From the NCBI GenBank assembly GCA_041690255.1, contig JAWLHU010000003.1, forward strand, positions 186,001 to 250,000: a DNA stretch of 64,000 nucleotides. The letters are read 5' to 3'. The first letter of the stretch is position 1. Every line of letters starts with the position of its first letter. The notes below the pieces were generated by a model. The model had not been told where the DNA came from and searched no databases. It saw only the letters and a program-made list of their open reading frames with translations. The stretch is from JAWLHU01 sp041690255. GTDB lineage: Bacteria; Bacillota; Sulfobacillia; Symbiobacteriales; Symbiobacteriaceae. A program made the translations under genes and the position numbers. Below, piece by piece: positions 51,587 through 60,858 of this stretch.

Positions 51587-52578
51587 GGAGCCACCTCCTG
51601 GAGCAGGCTCAGGTCGAACATGCCGGTCAGGTCCGGCTTGCGGGCGCCGAGGTAGCCCAGAGCATGGGCTCGCCGCGCCTGCTCCTCCACCGAGGCGATC
51701 ATAGGATCGCTGCGAAAGTCGATGCGGTCGAGCGCACCGGCCAGGAGAGCGGTGGGCAGGGGCCTCCCTTGCAGGTTGGCCATGGCTGTATGCAACTGCT
51801 CACTCGCCTCGGTGGGGTTGGTCTGGAGCCACTGGGTCAGGGCGACATGCGTCTCTACGAAAGCCCTCACCGCATCGCGGTGAGCGGCCAGGAAGTCGGG
51901 GCGTACCACCAGAAGGGTGGTGGCAAAGGTTCGGTCGGGCCACAGGTCCCGCTCATCGAGAGCCAGGCGGCCTCCGCCCTCCAGGATCAGGCGGGAGCCC
52001 CACGGTTCGGCGACCCAGGCAGCATCGATCTGGCCGCGGGAGAAGAGGCTCATGATCTCGGCGGGGGCCAGCACGGAGAGGGACACATCGCCCCCGCGCT
52101 CCCGGGTCCGGCGGCCCTGGTCTGACAGAAAGGTTCGCAGGGCGATATCCTGTGTATTGGCGAGGCCTGGCGTTGCCAGCCGCAGGCCGCCGAGGTTGGC
52201 TGGGTCAATGCCTTCCTGCACGACGAGGACCGCTCCGCCCGATGCCGCTCCGGCGATTACCCTCAGCGCCTCTCCCTCCGAGCGCAGAAAGCCGTTGGTC
52301 GCAGGGGCCGGGCCGACGTAGAGCAGATCGATCTCCCCGGCGAAGAGCGCCTGTATGGCGGCCGGTCCTGCCGGAAAGAGGCGCGGACGAATGGGCACGC
52401 CGGTGGCGCGCTCGAAGCTTCCGCTCTCCACCCCAAGGGTCGCCTGGGCGTGGGTCAGGTTTGGCATGTAACCCAGCCGTATCTCCTCCAGCGGACGGCC
52501 GGCGGCCACGGTCGGACCGTGCGCTGCACAGCCCGCCGCGAGAATCATGACGAGGAACAGGAAAAACCATCTCTGCAT
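51583..52578 (-). CDS. Substrate-binding lipoprotein (SsuA/NrtA type)
   Basis: 331 residues. The lipoprotein signal ends ILAAGC, followed by a two-lobed binding protein of the SsuA/THI5-like group: LGYMPNLTHAQATLGVESG, ALFAGEIDLLYVGPAPATNG, AAWVAEPWG. Sulfonates are the likeliest ligands, which fits the TauE/SafE gene elsewhere in this window, but other substrates of this family are possible. First gene of the importer operon; a MATE exporter is divergent. Confidence 0.93.
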   Translation of the reverse strand: MQRWFFLFLVMILAAGCAAHGPTVAAGRPLEEIRLGYMPNLTHAQATLGVESGSFERATGVPIRPRLFPAGPAAIQALFAGEIDLLYVGPAPATNGFLRSEGEALRVIAGAASGGAVLVVQEGIDPANLGGLRLATPGLANTQDIALRTFLSDQGRRTRERGGDVSLSVLAPAEIMSLFSRGQIDAAWVAEPWGSRLILEGGGRLALDERDLWPDRTFATTLLVVRPDFLAAHRDAVRAFVETHVALTQWLQTNPTEASEQLHTAMANLQGRPLPTALLAGALDRIDFRSDPMIASVEEQARRAHALGYLGARKPDLTGMFDLSLLQEVAP

Positions 52579-52670
52579 CGGTGTCGTCTATCCTCCGGCG
52601 AACGATCTTCTGTCTACCCCAGCGTATGGCTTCCGGCGGAAGATGGTTCGTGCCCGATAGCTTTTTGACG

Positions 52671-52689
52671 CCCCGGTGTGGTATAGTCT
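52671..52689 (+). promoter_or_regulatory. Extended -10 promoter of the MATE gene
   Basis: TGGTATAGT (TGn plus TATAGT) precedes a ~90-nt leader that contains GC-rich hairpins (for example GCACC paired with GGTGC) but no riboswitch class I can name. Confidence 0.4.
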
Positions 52690-52781
52690 TTAGGTCTAGA
52701 AACGACCAACCCCGCGAACGACCTCCACTGCACCCTTCGGGCTGTCGGTGCGAGGGAGTATGGACCGATAGGAGGGCCACT

Positions 52782-54167
52782 GTGAGCAGAGGACTACAAC
52801 GCAACTTTACCGAGGGATCAATTCCCCGCCATATTGTCATGTTTTCGCTTCCCATGTTTGCCGGGAACCTGTTGCAGATGCTGTATAACGTCGTCGACTC
52901 GATCTGGGTGGGACAGACGATCGGTGCAGCCGCCCTGGGCGCCGTCTCGGTCTCCATGCCGCTGATCTTCGCCCTGCTCTCCCTCGTGATGGGGCTGACC
53001 ATGGCGACCACGACGTTGGTCTCGCAGTTCCGGGGTGCGGGCAACGAACCCATGGTCCGCAAGACGATCGGTACCTCGCTCGTCCTGCTCGGTGGCATGG
53101 GCGCCGTCGTCTCCGTGGTCGGCGTCGTCCTGCGCTACCCGCTGCTTCGGATGATCAGCACGCCGGAGGAGATCATTCACGACTCCGCCGCCTACTTTGC
53201 GATCTTCATGGGCGGACTGCTCGGCCTCTTCCTCTTCAATACGCTGGGCGCCATTCTCCGGGGCCTGGGCGATGCACAGACCCCGCTGCGCTCGCTGGCG
53301 GTGGCAACCGGCCTCAATATCCTGCTGGATGGTATCTTCCTCCTGGTGCTGAGGATGGGCGTGCCAGGCGTCGCCTGGGCCACGATCATCAGCCAGGGTC
53401 TCAGTTCCATCTGGCTGCTGCGCTATATGCTGAAGCGGACGGACCTGATCCGCCTGGAGCGCTCCTTCTTCACCGTGGACCGGACGGTCATGGGATCGAT
53501 CTTCAGGATCGGCCTGCCTGCCGGGGTGCAGCAGGTGCTGGTCTCCTTCGGCATGGTGGCGACCACCGCCCTGATCAACAGCTTCGGTGCGAACGTAGTG
53601 GCAGCCTTCGGCGCTGCTCAGCGACTGGATCAGATCGCTTTCCTGCCCGCCATGTCGATGGGCATTGCGGTCTCCGCCGTGGTCGGCCAGAACCTGGGCG
53701 CCAGGCAGTTTGACCGGGCCGGAGCCGCCGTCCGGTGGGGCTCGCTGATCGCTGTCGGCGTCACCTCGCTGGTGACGTTGACCGCCGTGGTCAAGCCGAC
53801 GATCCTAATCGCGCTCTTCACATCGGATCAGGCGGTGCTGAGCGAGGGGGCGCACTACCTGCGGATTGTCGGCTGGAGCTATGTCCCGTTCTCCCTGATC
53901 TTCATCATCGCAGGCGTCCTGCGCGGCGCTGGTGACACGGTCTCGACCATGATCATGACCCTGGTGGCTCTCTGGGGCATTCGGATCCCGCTGGCCTACT
54001 GGATGGCCGGATCCATGGGCACGGCTGGGATCTGGTACGCCATTCTGATCGCTTCGGTCATCGGCCTGCTCCTGCATGCGGCCTACTACATGACCAACCG
54101 CTGGCAGCGGAAGGTCCTGGTCGATCAGGGGGCCGGAGCGCCGGCCCCGGCCCTAAGCGAAGGGTAG
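52782..54167 (+). CDS. MATE-family multidrug exporter
   Basis: 461 residues with 12 membrane helices. MFSLPMFAGNLLQMLYNVVDSIWVGQTIG is the typical MATE opening, and a second half repeat starts near residue 240. MATE proteins export cationic compounds using Na+ or H+. GTG 52782 follows GGAGGG. The ~90-nt leader and terminator suggest a single-gene unit. Confidence 0.95.
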   Translation: MSRGLQRNFTEGSIPRHIVMFSLPMFAGNLLQMLYNVVDSIWVGQTIGAAALGAVSVSMPLIFALLSLVMGLTMATTTLVSQFRGAGNEPMVRKTIGTSLVLLGGMGAVVSVVGVVLRYPLLRMISTPEEIIHDSAAYFAIFMGGLLGLFLFNTLGAILRGLGDAQTPLRSLAVATGLNILLDGIFLLVLRMGVPGVAWATIISQGLSSIWLLRYMLKRTDLIRLERSFFTVDRTVMGSIFRIGLPAGVQQVLVSFGMVATTALINSFGANVVAAFGAAQRLDQIAFLPAMSMGIAVSAVVGQNLGARQFDRAGAAVRWGSLIAVGVTSLVTLTAVVKPTILIALFTSDQAVLSEGAHYLRIVGWSYVPFSLIFIIAGVLRGAGDTVSTMIMTLVALWGIRIPLAYWMAGSMGTAGIWYAILIASVIGLLLHAAYYMTNRWQRKVLVDQGAGAPAPALSEG

Positions 54168-54174
54168 AATGAGG

Positions 54175-54204
54175 AACGGCCTCCCCGGCGATGGGGAGGC
54201 CGTT
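54175..54204. terminator. Terminator after the MATE gene
   Basis: AACGGCCTCCCC (54175-54186) pairs perfectly with GGGGAGGCCGTT (54193-54204), loop 6 nt. It lies between convergent genes and can serve both. Confidence 0.8.
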
Positions 54205-54222
54205 ATGTGTGGGCGGGGTGGG

Positions 54223-54981
54223 TCAAATCATCAGCTTCGGCCGGACTTCGGTCTCGAACCGCTCAATGAAGAAGTAGGTGATCAGCGGCTGGGCGAAGAC
54301 GGCCACCACGATCCAGCCGATCACCGGCACGGCGCCGATCATGCCGGCGGCGATCAGGAACCCGAAGAGAATCAGGCTGCCAAGGAGCGCCTCACCAATA
54401 TGATCGGTGATCACCTTGAAGCCGATGCCAACCGCCTCGCCGACCCCGCGCCCCTCCGCGATGATCAGGTAGGCCGGGTAGAGGCCGAGGTTCAGCGTGA
54501 CGACGAACTGCACCAGCATCAGCGCCAGAACGCCAACCGGCGGGATGATCAGGAGGATGGCGCTCACAATCACCCCGAGGATCGTGAGGCCTGCCAGGAT
54601 AAGACCCAGGAGGATCATCTTGCCGAAGTGCGCTGTGGCGTAGTGCCAGAAGCCAGCGAGGCTGACTCGTTCCCCCCGGCGATACCCTACCACGGTGCCC
54701 ACGAGACCGGCGTGGGTGAGGCTGCTGCTGATCACACCGACAACCAGCGCGACAACGAAGAAGCCGGCGAATGAGCCAAAGAAGGCGAACATCTCACCGG
54801 GGCCAGGTCCACCGAACTGGTCCGCCCGGATCATGGCGATGATCCCCGGACCGAGCAACGCCACGCCCAGAACGCCCATGACAAACGCCGTGCCCAGGCC
54901 GAGCAGCAACGGGCCCACACCCATAAGCCCGAACTGCTGCCAGTCGCTCCCGACCTGCTTGAAGAATCGATCGAAGTTCAA
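54223..54981 (-). CDS. Polytopic membrane protein, DUF4013-like
   Basis: 252 residues with about six membrane helices, rich in Gly/Val/Ile, similar in general build to bacterial DUF4013/GDPD-membrane-domain proteins. TTG 54981 follows AGGAGGAATCATAC, a clean ribosome-binding site, so TTG is the likely start. Function unknown. Confidence 0.75.
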   Translation of the reverse strand: MNFDRFFKQVGSDWQQFGLMGVGPLLLGLGTAFVMGVLGVALLGPGIIAMIRADQFGGPGPGEMFAFFGSFAGFFVVALVVGVISSSLTHAGLVGTVVGYRRGERVSLAGFWHYATAHFGKMILLGLILAGLTILGVIVSAILLIIPPVGVLALMLVQFVVTLNLGLYPAYLIIAEGRGVGEAVGIGFKVITDHIGEALLGSLILFGFLIAAGMIGAVPVIGWIVVAVFAQPLITYFFIERFETEVRPKLMI

Positions 54982-55103
54982 GTATGATTCCTCCTTCGGG
55001 GGATGCCACCCTGCGGGCGGTACCGTCTCGTATAGTTGATATGTAGATGGCGCCGAATCGTTCGCGTCTCTTCGCGAAAACCGGGCGTTGTTCGAAAATC
55101 GAA

Positions 55104-55131
55104 AGGCCGCGACGCAATTGCGCCGCGGCCT
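55104..55131 (-). terminator. Terminator of the aldo/keto reductase gene
   Basis: AGGCCGCG (55104-55111) pairs with CGCGGCCT (55124-55131). The minus-strand tail is T-rich. Confidence 0.65.
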
Positions 55132-55143
55132 CTGTCTACCGCT

Positions 55144-56091
55144 CTAGCGGTCATGAGCCGAGATCTCATCGATCCGGGCGATGACGTCGGGACTCAACTT
55201 CACGTCGCAGGCCTTCGCATTATCGACCACCTGCGCCGGCTTGCTGGCGCCTACGATCGCAGAGGTTACCCCTGGCTTTGCCATGGCCCAGGCCAGCGCC
55301 AGGTGGCTGAGCGAGATCCCCAACTGATCGGCGATCGCCTGCATCTGCTCGGCCAGGGCCCAGTTGGCCTCGGTGAACCAGCGGTTGACGAACCGCTCGC
55401 CCTGCTTCTCCGCACGGGAGCCGGCCGGAACCGCCTCGCCCCGCTTGTACTTGCCGGTGAAGAGCCCGGCGGCCAGCGGGAAGTAAACGATCTGCCCGAC
55501 CCCCTCCGCCAGCCCAGCGGGGATGATCTCCCGCTCGATCTCCCGATTGGCGGGTGAGTACTCGGGCTGGTTGGAGATAAACCGCTCCCAGCTATTCTTG
55601 TCGGAGACCCAGAGCGACTTCATGATCTGCCAGGCGGCGTAGTTGGAGCAGCCGATATAGCGGACCTTGCCCCACCGTACCAGATCATCCAGGGTCTTCA
55701 TCGTCTCCTCGATGGGGGTGTTCGGATCCCAAGTGTGGATCTGATAGAGGTCCACATAGTCTGTTTCCAGCCGCTTCAGCGAGGCGTCCAGGGCGTCAAG
55801 CAGATGCTTGCGGGATGCCCCGGTATCGTTCGGGCCATCGCCCATGCGCCCAAAGCCCTTCGTGGCAAGGATGGCCTGGGAGCGCCGGCCCCGCAGCGCT
55901 TTGCCAATCATGCGCTCCGACTCACCCATGGAGTAGATATCGGCGGTATCGATCAGGTTGATCCCCAGGTCCAGGGCCTGGTGCACCACGGCGATCGATG
56001 TCGCCTCGTCGGCGCGCGCCCCGAAGGCGTTGCAGCCCAGCGATATCGCTGAGACCTTCAGCCCACTGCGACCAAGGTTGCGGTATTCCAT
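55144..56091 (-). CDS. Aldo/keto reductase
   Basis: 315 residues. The catalytic tetrad is recognisable: Asp in LIDTADIY, Tyr in IYSMG, Lys in ATKGF and His in YQIHTWD. GASKPAQVVDNAKAC provides the NADPH-binding end. It reduces carbonyls with NAD(P)H; substrate unknown. Start ATG follows GGAGGTGACC. It is divergent from the orphan regulator. Confidence 0.93.
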   Translation of the reverse strand: MEYRNLGRSGLKVSAISLGCNAFGARADEATSIAVVHQALDLGINLIDTADIYSMGESERMIGKALRGRRSQAILATKGFGRMGDGPNDTGASRKHLLDALDASLKRLETDYVDLYQIHTWDPNTPIEETMKTLDDLVRWGKVRYIGCSNYAAWQIMKSLWVSDKNSWERFISNQPEYSPANREIEREIIPAGLAEGVGQIVYFPLAAGLFTGKYKRGEAVPAGSRAEKQGERFVNRWFTEANWALAEQMQAIADQLGISLSHLALAWAMAKPGVTSAIVGASKPAQVVDNAKACDVKLSPDVIARIDEISAHDR

Positions 56092-56267
56092 GCTGTTGGG
56101 TCACCTCCACCCAAAGGTTTCGGCATGCCCCGGGTCTCGCTCCTTCCCAGTTGGGACAAACTTCCCGGCGCAGCCAGGTGTCAGACCTCATGCGTCATGG
56201 GATAGCAGGGTGATACACTCCCGAACAGGGGGCGTACCCATGCGCCCGCGACCAAGGAGGAACGCAG

Positions 56268-56915
56268 ATGGCGCCCATTGATGTCCTGATTCTCGATGCT
56301 CACCCGGTCTACCGGAACGGGCTGAAAATCGTGCTCTCGTCTCTACCACAGACCCGGGTGGTGGGTGAGACCACCACCGGTGAAGAGGCGGTGAAGCTCG
56401 CCCTGGACCTACAGCCCCACGTGGTACTCATGGATCTCAACATCCCGGATATGAACGGGATCGATGCAACCCGCCGCATTCTCCAGGCGAATCCACGCAT
56501 CGGCATACTCGTGATCACCATGTGCGATGACGACCGGTCTGTCTTCGCCTCCATGCGTGCGGGTGCCCGGGGGTACCTTCTGAAAGGAGCGGACCAGGAC
56601 GAGGTCCTGGATGCGATCCGCGTGGTCGCTGCCGGCGGAGCGATCTTCAGCCCTGCGGTCGCCCACCGGCTGGTGCACTTCTTCGCCGGAGCCAAGCCCC
56701 CGGGGGTGGCTGAGGCTTTCCCGGAGTTGACCGAGCGGGAGCAGGAGATCCTGGCCCTGATCGCCGAGGGGCTCTCCAACGGCGAGATTGCGGACAAATT
56801 GGGCCTCTCGGGCAAGACGATCCGCAATAATATCTCCAACATCTTTAACAAGCTACAGGTGACTGACCGGAGCCAGGCGATCGCCCTGGCGCGCGAGGCC
56901 GGCCTGGGATCCTGA
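56268..56915 (+). CDS. NarL/LuxR-family response regulator (orphan)
   Basis: 215 residues: receiver with phosphoacceptor D56 (VLMDLNIPDMNG), TMCDDD switch region, LKGA lysine, and C-terminal LuxR helix-turn-helix (LTEREQEILALIAEGLSNGEIA). ATG 56268 follows AAGGAGG. No histidine kinase is adjacent. It may control the cupredoxin fusion gene downstream, which is inference from position. Confidence 0.93.
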   Translation: MAPIDVLILDAHPVYRNGLKIVLSSLPQTRVVGETTTGEEAVKLALDLQPHVVLMDLNIPDMNGIDATRRILQANPRIGILVITMCDDDRSVFASMRAGARGYLLKGADQDEVLDAIRVVAAGGAIFSPAVAHRLVHFFAGAKPPGVAEAFPELTEREQEILALIAEGLSNGEIADKLGLSGKTIRNNISNIFNKLQVTDRSQAIALAREAGLGS

Positions 56916-57076
56916 TAAGACCCAGCGCCCTCGTCTGGTGATTCGCTGTGGAGAGGAGGGTTCAGCGCTCCGGTCCTCACTCTGAGGAACCGGGGCATTT
57001 TGCTCGCCTAGGAGGAATTTTAACAACTATTATCATATTGTTACACAGATCGAACATTCCAACGGGAGGGGATAGC

Positions 57077-59014
57077 ATGAGGGGAAGCCGCCGGTCCCGC
57101 TGGCGGTGGCTCTGGTTTGCACCTGTTCTGGTCCTGTTGCTGGCGACCTTCGGACCGGTTCGGACGGCGACCGGGGGGCAGAAGGAGGCCCACATCTGGG
57201 TGCGAGACTCGCTCTTCAATCCAGCCATGTTGAAGATCCAGCCTGGTACCACGGTGATCTGGCACTTTGAGGGGCGCAACCCCCATACCGTCACCGCCGA
57301 CGACAGCTCGTGGGACTCGGGCTACCTGAAGCGAGGGCAGACCTTTCAGATCACCTTCACCGAGCCAGGGCGCTATGCGTACCACTGCATTCCGCACGGT
57401 CATGTGGGCGGCAAGGGCATGGCCGGCGTCATCCTGGTCGGTGATGTAGGAGATGAGGGGTTTGACGCCACCCAGATCCGGGTCGACCCCCGTCCGAGCG
57501 GCCCTGAGGTCCTGACCGTTCCGGCTGAGTATTCGACCATCCAGAAGGCGGTTGATGATGCCTATCCGGAGGATATGATCCTGATCAGCCCGGGCATCTA
57601 CTACGAGTCGGTCGTGGTCCTGACACCCCGCCTGACCATCCGGGGACTGGACCGGAACGAGGTGATCCTGGACGGGAAGTTCGAAATGGACAATGCCTTC
57701 AAGGTCCTCGGTGCCGACGACGTGGTCATTGAGAACATGACCGCTCGGAACTACACGCTAAATGGCTTCTACTGGACCGGGGTGCAGGGGTACCGAGGCT
57801 CCTATCTGACCGCCTACAACAACGGCGATTATGGGATCTACGGCTTCGACTCCCGCTACGGGCAGTTCGATCACTCCTACGCCTCGGGCAACCCTGACTC
57901 GGGCTTTTACATCGGGCAGTGCAAGCCGTGCGATGCGATCATTACGGAGATCATCTCGGAGAACAACGGTCTGGGCTACTCCGGCACAAACGCCGGCGGC
58001 AACCTGACGATCATGAACTCGCTCTGGCGGAACAACTTCGGGGGGATCGTCCCGAACACGCTGGACACCGAGCAACTGGCGCCTCAGATCGGCACCCGGA
58101 TTGTGAACAACGTGATCGTAAACAACTCCAATGCGGCTGCCCCTGCGAAGCGAATAACCTACCCTGGCTACGGGGTGGGCGTGGTGGTGGCCGGCGGCAT
58201 TAACAACATCGTGGAAGGGAACCTGATCCGGGATCACGCCACTTACGGCGTACTGGTCGCTCCGAATGTGGATGTGAACTTCTGGATCGCCTACGGCAAC
58301 AAGGTGAGGGGTAACCGCATCGAGAACTCGGGTCGGGCCGACTTGGCCCTGGGTGCCCCCGCCGGACCGGGCAACTGCTTTGAGCAGAACGAGGCGAGGA
58401 CCTCCATGCCCGCTGCAATCCAGTCGCTCTACGGGTGTGGGTCCACTCTGAGCCGGCTGGGCGGGGCGGATATCTACGCCCTGATTCCAATGCTCTCGAA
58501 GGTGGCCCGGCTGGAGATGGGGCTTGACTTCGCCAACGGCGACTGGAAGACGCAGCCCGCTCCCCCACCCCAGCCGAACATGCCGGATCCGCATGCAAAG
58601 CGCCGGCCCGCCTGGCCGACCCCGGAGAGCGAAGCACTCAAGGATCTGAAAGTAGCGGTTCCAACTTACAGCGAGCCCGCAGCAGCGGGTACCAGTCTGC
58701 CCATGGGGGTGTTCAAGATGGGTCCATGGTGGGGAATCGCCTTCGGGCTGTACGTCTATCTGCTGCCGTTTGTGCTCTACACGAGCTGGGTCACGATCGG
58801 GCTCTGGGACCTCTTCCGGCGGGATGACCTGGGGACGGGTGGCAAGCTCGCCTGGCTGGCTGCGATCCTGCTGGTGCCTCTGCTGGGGCCGGTCGCCTAC
58901 TACTCGGCAGGGCGGTCGCCGATCCCGGCCATGCTGCGGCTCGGCCTGGTGGCCGGCAGCCTTGCGGTCTACTTGGGCCTGGCACTGCTGGCGGTGAAGA
59001 TCGCTCCGGCGTAG
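57077..59014 (+). CDS. Cupredoxin / beta-helix / membrane fusion protein
   Basis: 645 residues in four parts. A signal peptide (about 8-32) is followed by a cupredoxin domain (35-125) with copper ligands visible in NPHTV and HCIPHGHVGGKGM. A right-handed parallel beta-helix of the NosD/CASH type follows (about 140-480; GxxNxIEGN-type rungs such as GINNIVEGNLI, YGNKVRGNRIEN). The C-terminus has three to four membrane helices with WVTIGLWDLFRRDDLG and LVPLLGPVAYY, like the PLDc_N module. It is probably an envelope copper or redox protein. I know of no well-described protein with this exact order. Confidence 0.85.
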   Translation: MRGSRRSRWRWLWFAPVLVLLLATFGPVRTATGGQKEAHIWVRDSLFNPAMLKIQPGTTVIWHFEGRNPHTVTADDSSWDSGYLKRGQTFQITFTEPGRYAYHCIPHGHVGGKGMAGVILVGDVGDEGFDATQIRVDPRPSGPEVLTVPAEYSTIQKAVDDAYPEDMILISPGIYYESVVVLTPRLTIRGLDRNEVILDGKFEMDNAFKVLGADDVVIENMTARNYTLNGFYWTGVQGYRGSYLTAYNNGDYGIYGFDSRYGQFDHSYASGNPDSGFYIGQCKPCDAIITEIISENNGLGYSGTNAGGNLTIMNSLWRNNFGGIVPNTLDTEQLAPQIGTRIVNNVIVNNSNAAAPAKRITYPGYGVGVVVAGGINNIVEGNLIRDHATYGVLVAPNVDVNFWIAYGNKVRGNRIENSGRADLALGAPAGPGNCFEQNEARTSMPAAIQSLYGCGSTLSRLGGADIYALIPMLSKVARLEMGLDFANGDWKTQPAPPPQPNMPDPHAKRRPAWPTPESEALKDLKVAVPTYSEPAAAGTSLPMGVFKMGPWWGIAFGLYVYLLPFVLYTSWVTIGLWDLFRRDDLGTGGKLAWLAAILLVPLLGPVAYYSAGRSPIPAMLRLGLVAGSLAVYLGLALLAVKIAPA

Positions 59015-59057
59015 ACTTGCACGGTGGGCATGCTATCGCTGGAAGGGAGGCGATAGC

Positions 59058-59222
59058 ATGGCGAACCGGCCCAAGCACAACCGGGCGGAACAGGATGACG
59101 CGCCGAACATGAAGATGATCAAACCCGCCGAGGGCGGGGTTCACGCAACGGTTGGCACGACGCTGCATCCTGCGCAGGAGGCACAGTCCGGCCCACAGGC
59201 GGGGCAGAATCCCCGCACCTAG
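59058..59222 (+). CDS. 54-residue small protein downstream of the cupredoxin fusion
   Basis: Too short for most gene callers. ATG 59058 has GGGAGGCGATAGC, almost the same leader as the upstream gene (GGGAGGGGATAGC). The product is hydrophilic, with KHNRAEQDD near the N-terminus, a Met/Lys/Pro-rich centre and a Gln/Gly-rich tail; no membrane segment. It is followed by a strong terminator, so it closes the transcript of the fusion gene. Function unknown. Confidence 0.7.
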   Translation: MANRPKHNRAEQDDAPNMKMIKPAEGGVHATVGTTLHPAQEAQSGPQAGQNPRT

Positions 59223-59232
59223 GTGAGTCGAT

Positions 59233-59264
59233 CGGGGCGCCCCTCGGCACGAGGTGGCGCCCCG
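59233..59264. terminator. Long GC terminator between convergent genes
   Basis: CGGGGCGCC (59233-59241) pairs with GGCGCCCCG (59256-59264), and an inner CCTCG/CGAGG extends the stem to a 3-nt loop. It separates the 54-aa gene from the metallophosphoesterase. Confidence 0.8.
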
Positions 59265-59270
59265 GTTGTC

Positions 59271-60275
59271 TTAGATCCGCTTGATCACCAGTTCCGCTGC
59301 CTCCATCCAGGATCGTCGGACGTGATCCCGGGCTCGAAGGACCAGCCGGTCTGGCCAGACCTCCATCATCCGGCTCTGATTGACGCTCAGATCCTTCCTG
59401 AAGCCGCCATAGTCAGCCGCCTCGGGCGCATCGGACGGGACGAACTGGTAGAAGGTGGAACCGAGCCCCACGTAGGTGACACCATCAATATGCGCCACAT
59501 TGCCGGCAATCTCGGGCCCCATGTGGGTGTGACCGGAGAACCAGAGCTTCACCTGCGGGTTCTGCTCCAGGAGCGCACGCAGTTCGGCAACCTGGCCGCA
59601 ACCGGCGAAGTCATTCCCCCCGTGGGACCAGATGACTGTCTCCTGCAGCGGTTGGTGCAGGCAAACGACCGTCAGCACATCCTTATGGGCGGCCAGGACA
59701 CCCTCAAACCACCGGAGTTGCTCCGGGGTGAGCCAGGCCCACTCCCGCGGCCCGCTTGCACTCTTGTACTGCTCGGTGGCCAGCATGACAAAGTGCAGCC
59801 CGCCGGCCACCCGGTGGGAGTAGGGGGTCTCCAGACCGAACGCCTCGCAAAAGCGCCGAAGCTCCTCCTCGTCGCTGGCCTCCCGGTCGTAGAAGTCATG
59901 GTTACCCGTGTTGACAAGGAGTTGCTCCGGCCCGGTACCCTTCGCCATGACCTTCCGAAATGCACTCAACTCGGAGGCCAGCCCATGATCGGCAATGTCG
60001 CCGTTGACCAGCCAGAGGTCAGGCTGAAGCGGCTCATAGTCAGCCACGGCATCGGCCAGTTTGCCGTTGATTGCACCGGCCAGGTTGGAGTCCTCGGCAA
60101 CGGTGTGAGGATCGGAGAGCAAAGCGACCCGGAACGGACGAGGGGCCTCGTCTGGCACGGCAGCCGGGACTCCGCCCGCCTGTTGCGGTGGTTCCTGGGA
60201 AGGCGGCCTGGTACATCCGGCTGCGACGGCGAGCACGGTCGCAGCGCCCAGGAGAAACTGACGGCGGTCTAGCAC
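59271..60275 (-). CDS. Exported metallophosphoesterase (lipoprotein)
   Basis: 334 residues. RRQFLLGAATVLAVAAGC combines a Tat-like RR motif with a lipobox. The calcineurin-like metal motifs LSDPH, NGDIADH, GNHDF, HQPL and GHTHMG are all present, so it should be active outside the membrane. GTG 60275 follows GGAGGGAG. Substrate unknown. Confidence 0.92.
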   Translation of the reverse strand: MLDRRQFLLGAATVLAVAAGCTRPPSQEPPQQAGGVPAAVPDEAPRPFRVALLSDPHTVAEDSNLAGAINGKLADAVADYEPLQPDLWLVNGDIADHGLASELSAFRKVMAKGTGPEQLLVNTGNHDFYDREASDEEELRRFCEAFGLETPYSHRVAGGLHFVMLATEQYKSASGPREWAWLTPEQLRWFEGVLAAHKDVLTVVCLHQPLQETVIWSHGGNDFAGCGQVAELRALLEQNPQVKLWFSGHTHMGPEIAGNVAHIDGVTYVGLGSTFYQFVPSDAPEAADYGGFRKDLSVNQSRMMEVWPDRLVLRARDHVRRSWMEAAELVIKRI

Positions 60276-60405
60276 GGTCTCCCTCCTGCGTCATGGCGCG
60301 TGTCGCCTCTACGACGACGGAAACGGGTGGAGCGGTTCACACTCGTGACAGGGAACTCCTGGCTTCCTTCCTATGCCTGTGTCCTGACATGCCTGGGTAA
60401 GAAGA

Positions 60406-60433
60406 AAAGCCCGGCGCAGTTGCACCGGGCTTT
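60406..60433 (-). terminator. Terminator of the RRM gene
   Basis: AAAGCCCGG (60406-60414) pairs with CCGGGCTTT (60425-60433). On the minus strand the tail is TTTTCTTCTT. Confidence 0.85.
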
Positions 60434-60444
60434 CTCTGCAGGGA

Positions 60445-60759
60445 TTAGAACCGGCGACCGCCGCCGCGGTTGCCGCCACCAAAGCCACCACGATTACCGC
60501 CAGCCGGGCGATCCTCACGGGGCTTCGCCTCGTTGACGGTCAGAGCACGACCGCCCCACTCGGCGCCGTTCAGGGCCTCGATGACAGTCTCGGCCTTGTC
60601 AGACGGGACCTCGACGAAGCCGAAGCCACGGGAGCGACCGGTCTCACGATCCGTGGCCACACGGGCGGACACGACCTCGGCGTGCTGGGAGATGGCATTG
60701 GAAAGATCATCATTCGTCACGGTCCAGGGCAGGTTGCCCACGTACAGGGTCTTGGTCAT
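60445..60759 (-). CDS. RRM-type RNA-binding protein
   Basis: 104 residues: RNP2 LYVGNLPW at the N-terminus, RNP1 RGFGFVEV near residue 45, and a C-terminal Gly/Arg-rich tail (GGNRGGFGGG). This is the layout of small bacterial RRM proteins, often cold- or stress-related RNA chaperones. ATG 60759 follows GAGGAGC. A -35/-10 promoter ~100 bp upstream gives a ~93-nt leader, long enough for temperature-sensitive structure. Confidence 0.92.
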   Translation of the reverse strand: MTKTLYVGNLPWTVTNDDLSNAISQHAEVVSARVATDRETGRSRGFGFVEVPSDKAETVIEALNGAEWGGRALTVNEAKPREDRPAGGNRGGFGGGNRGGGRRF

Positions 60760-60858
60760 CTGCTTTCGAGCTCCTCTATTCCTCGTTATCGCATCCTCGT
60801 GGCACATAGAGACGCTCTGAAAGCAGAGAACCCCCGGGCACGGATACGCGACTACCAC

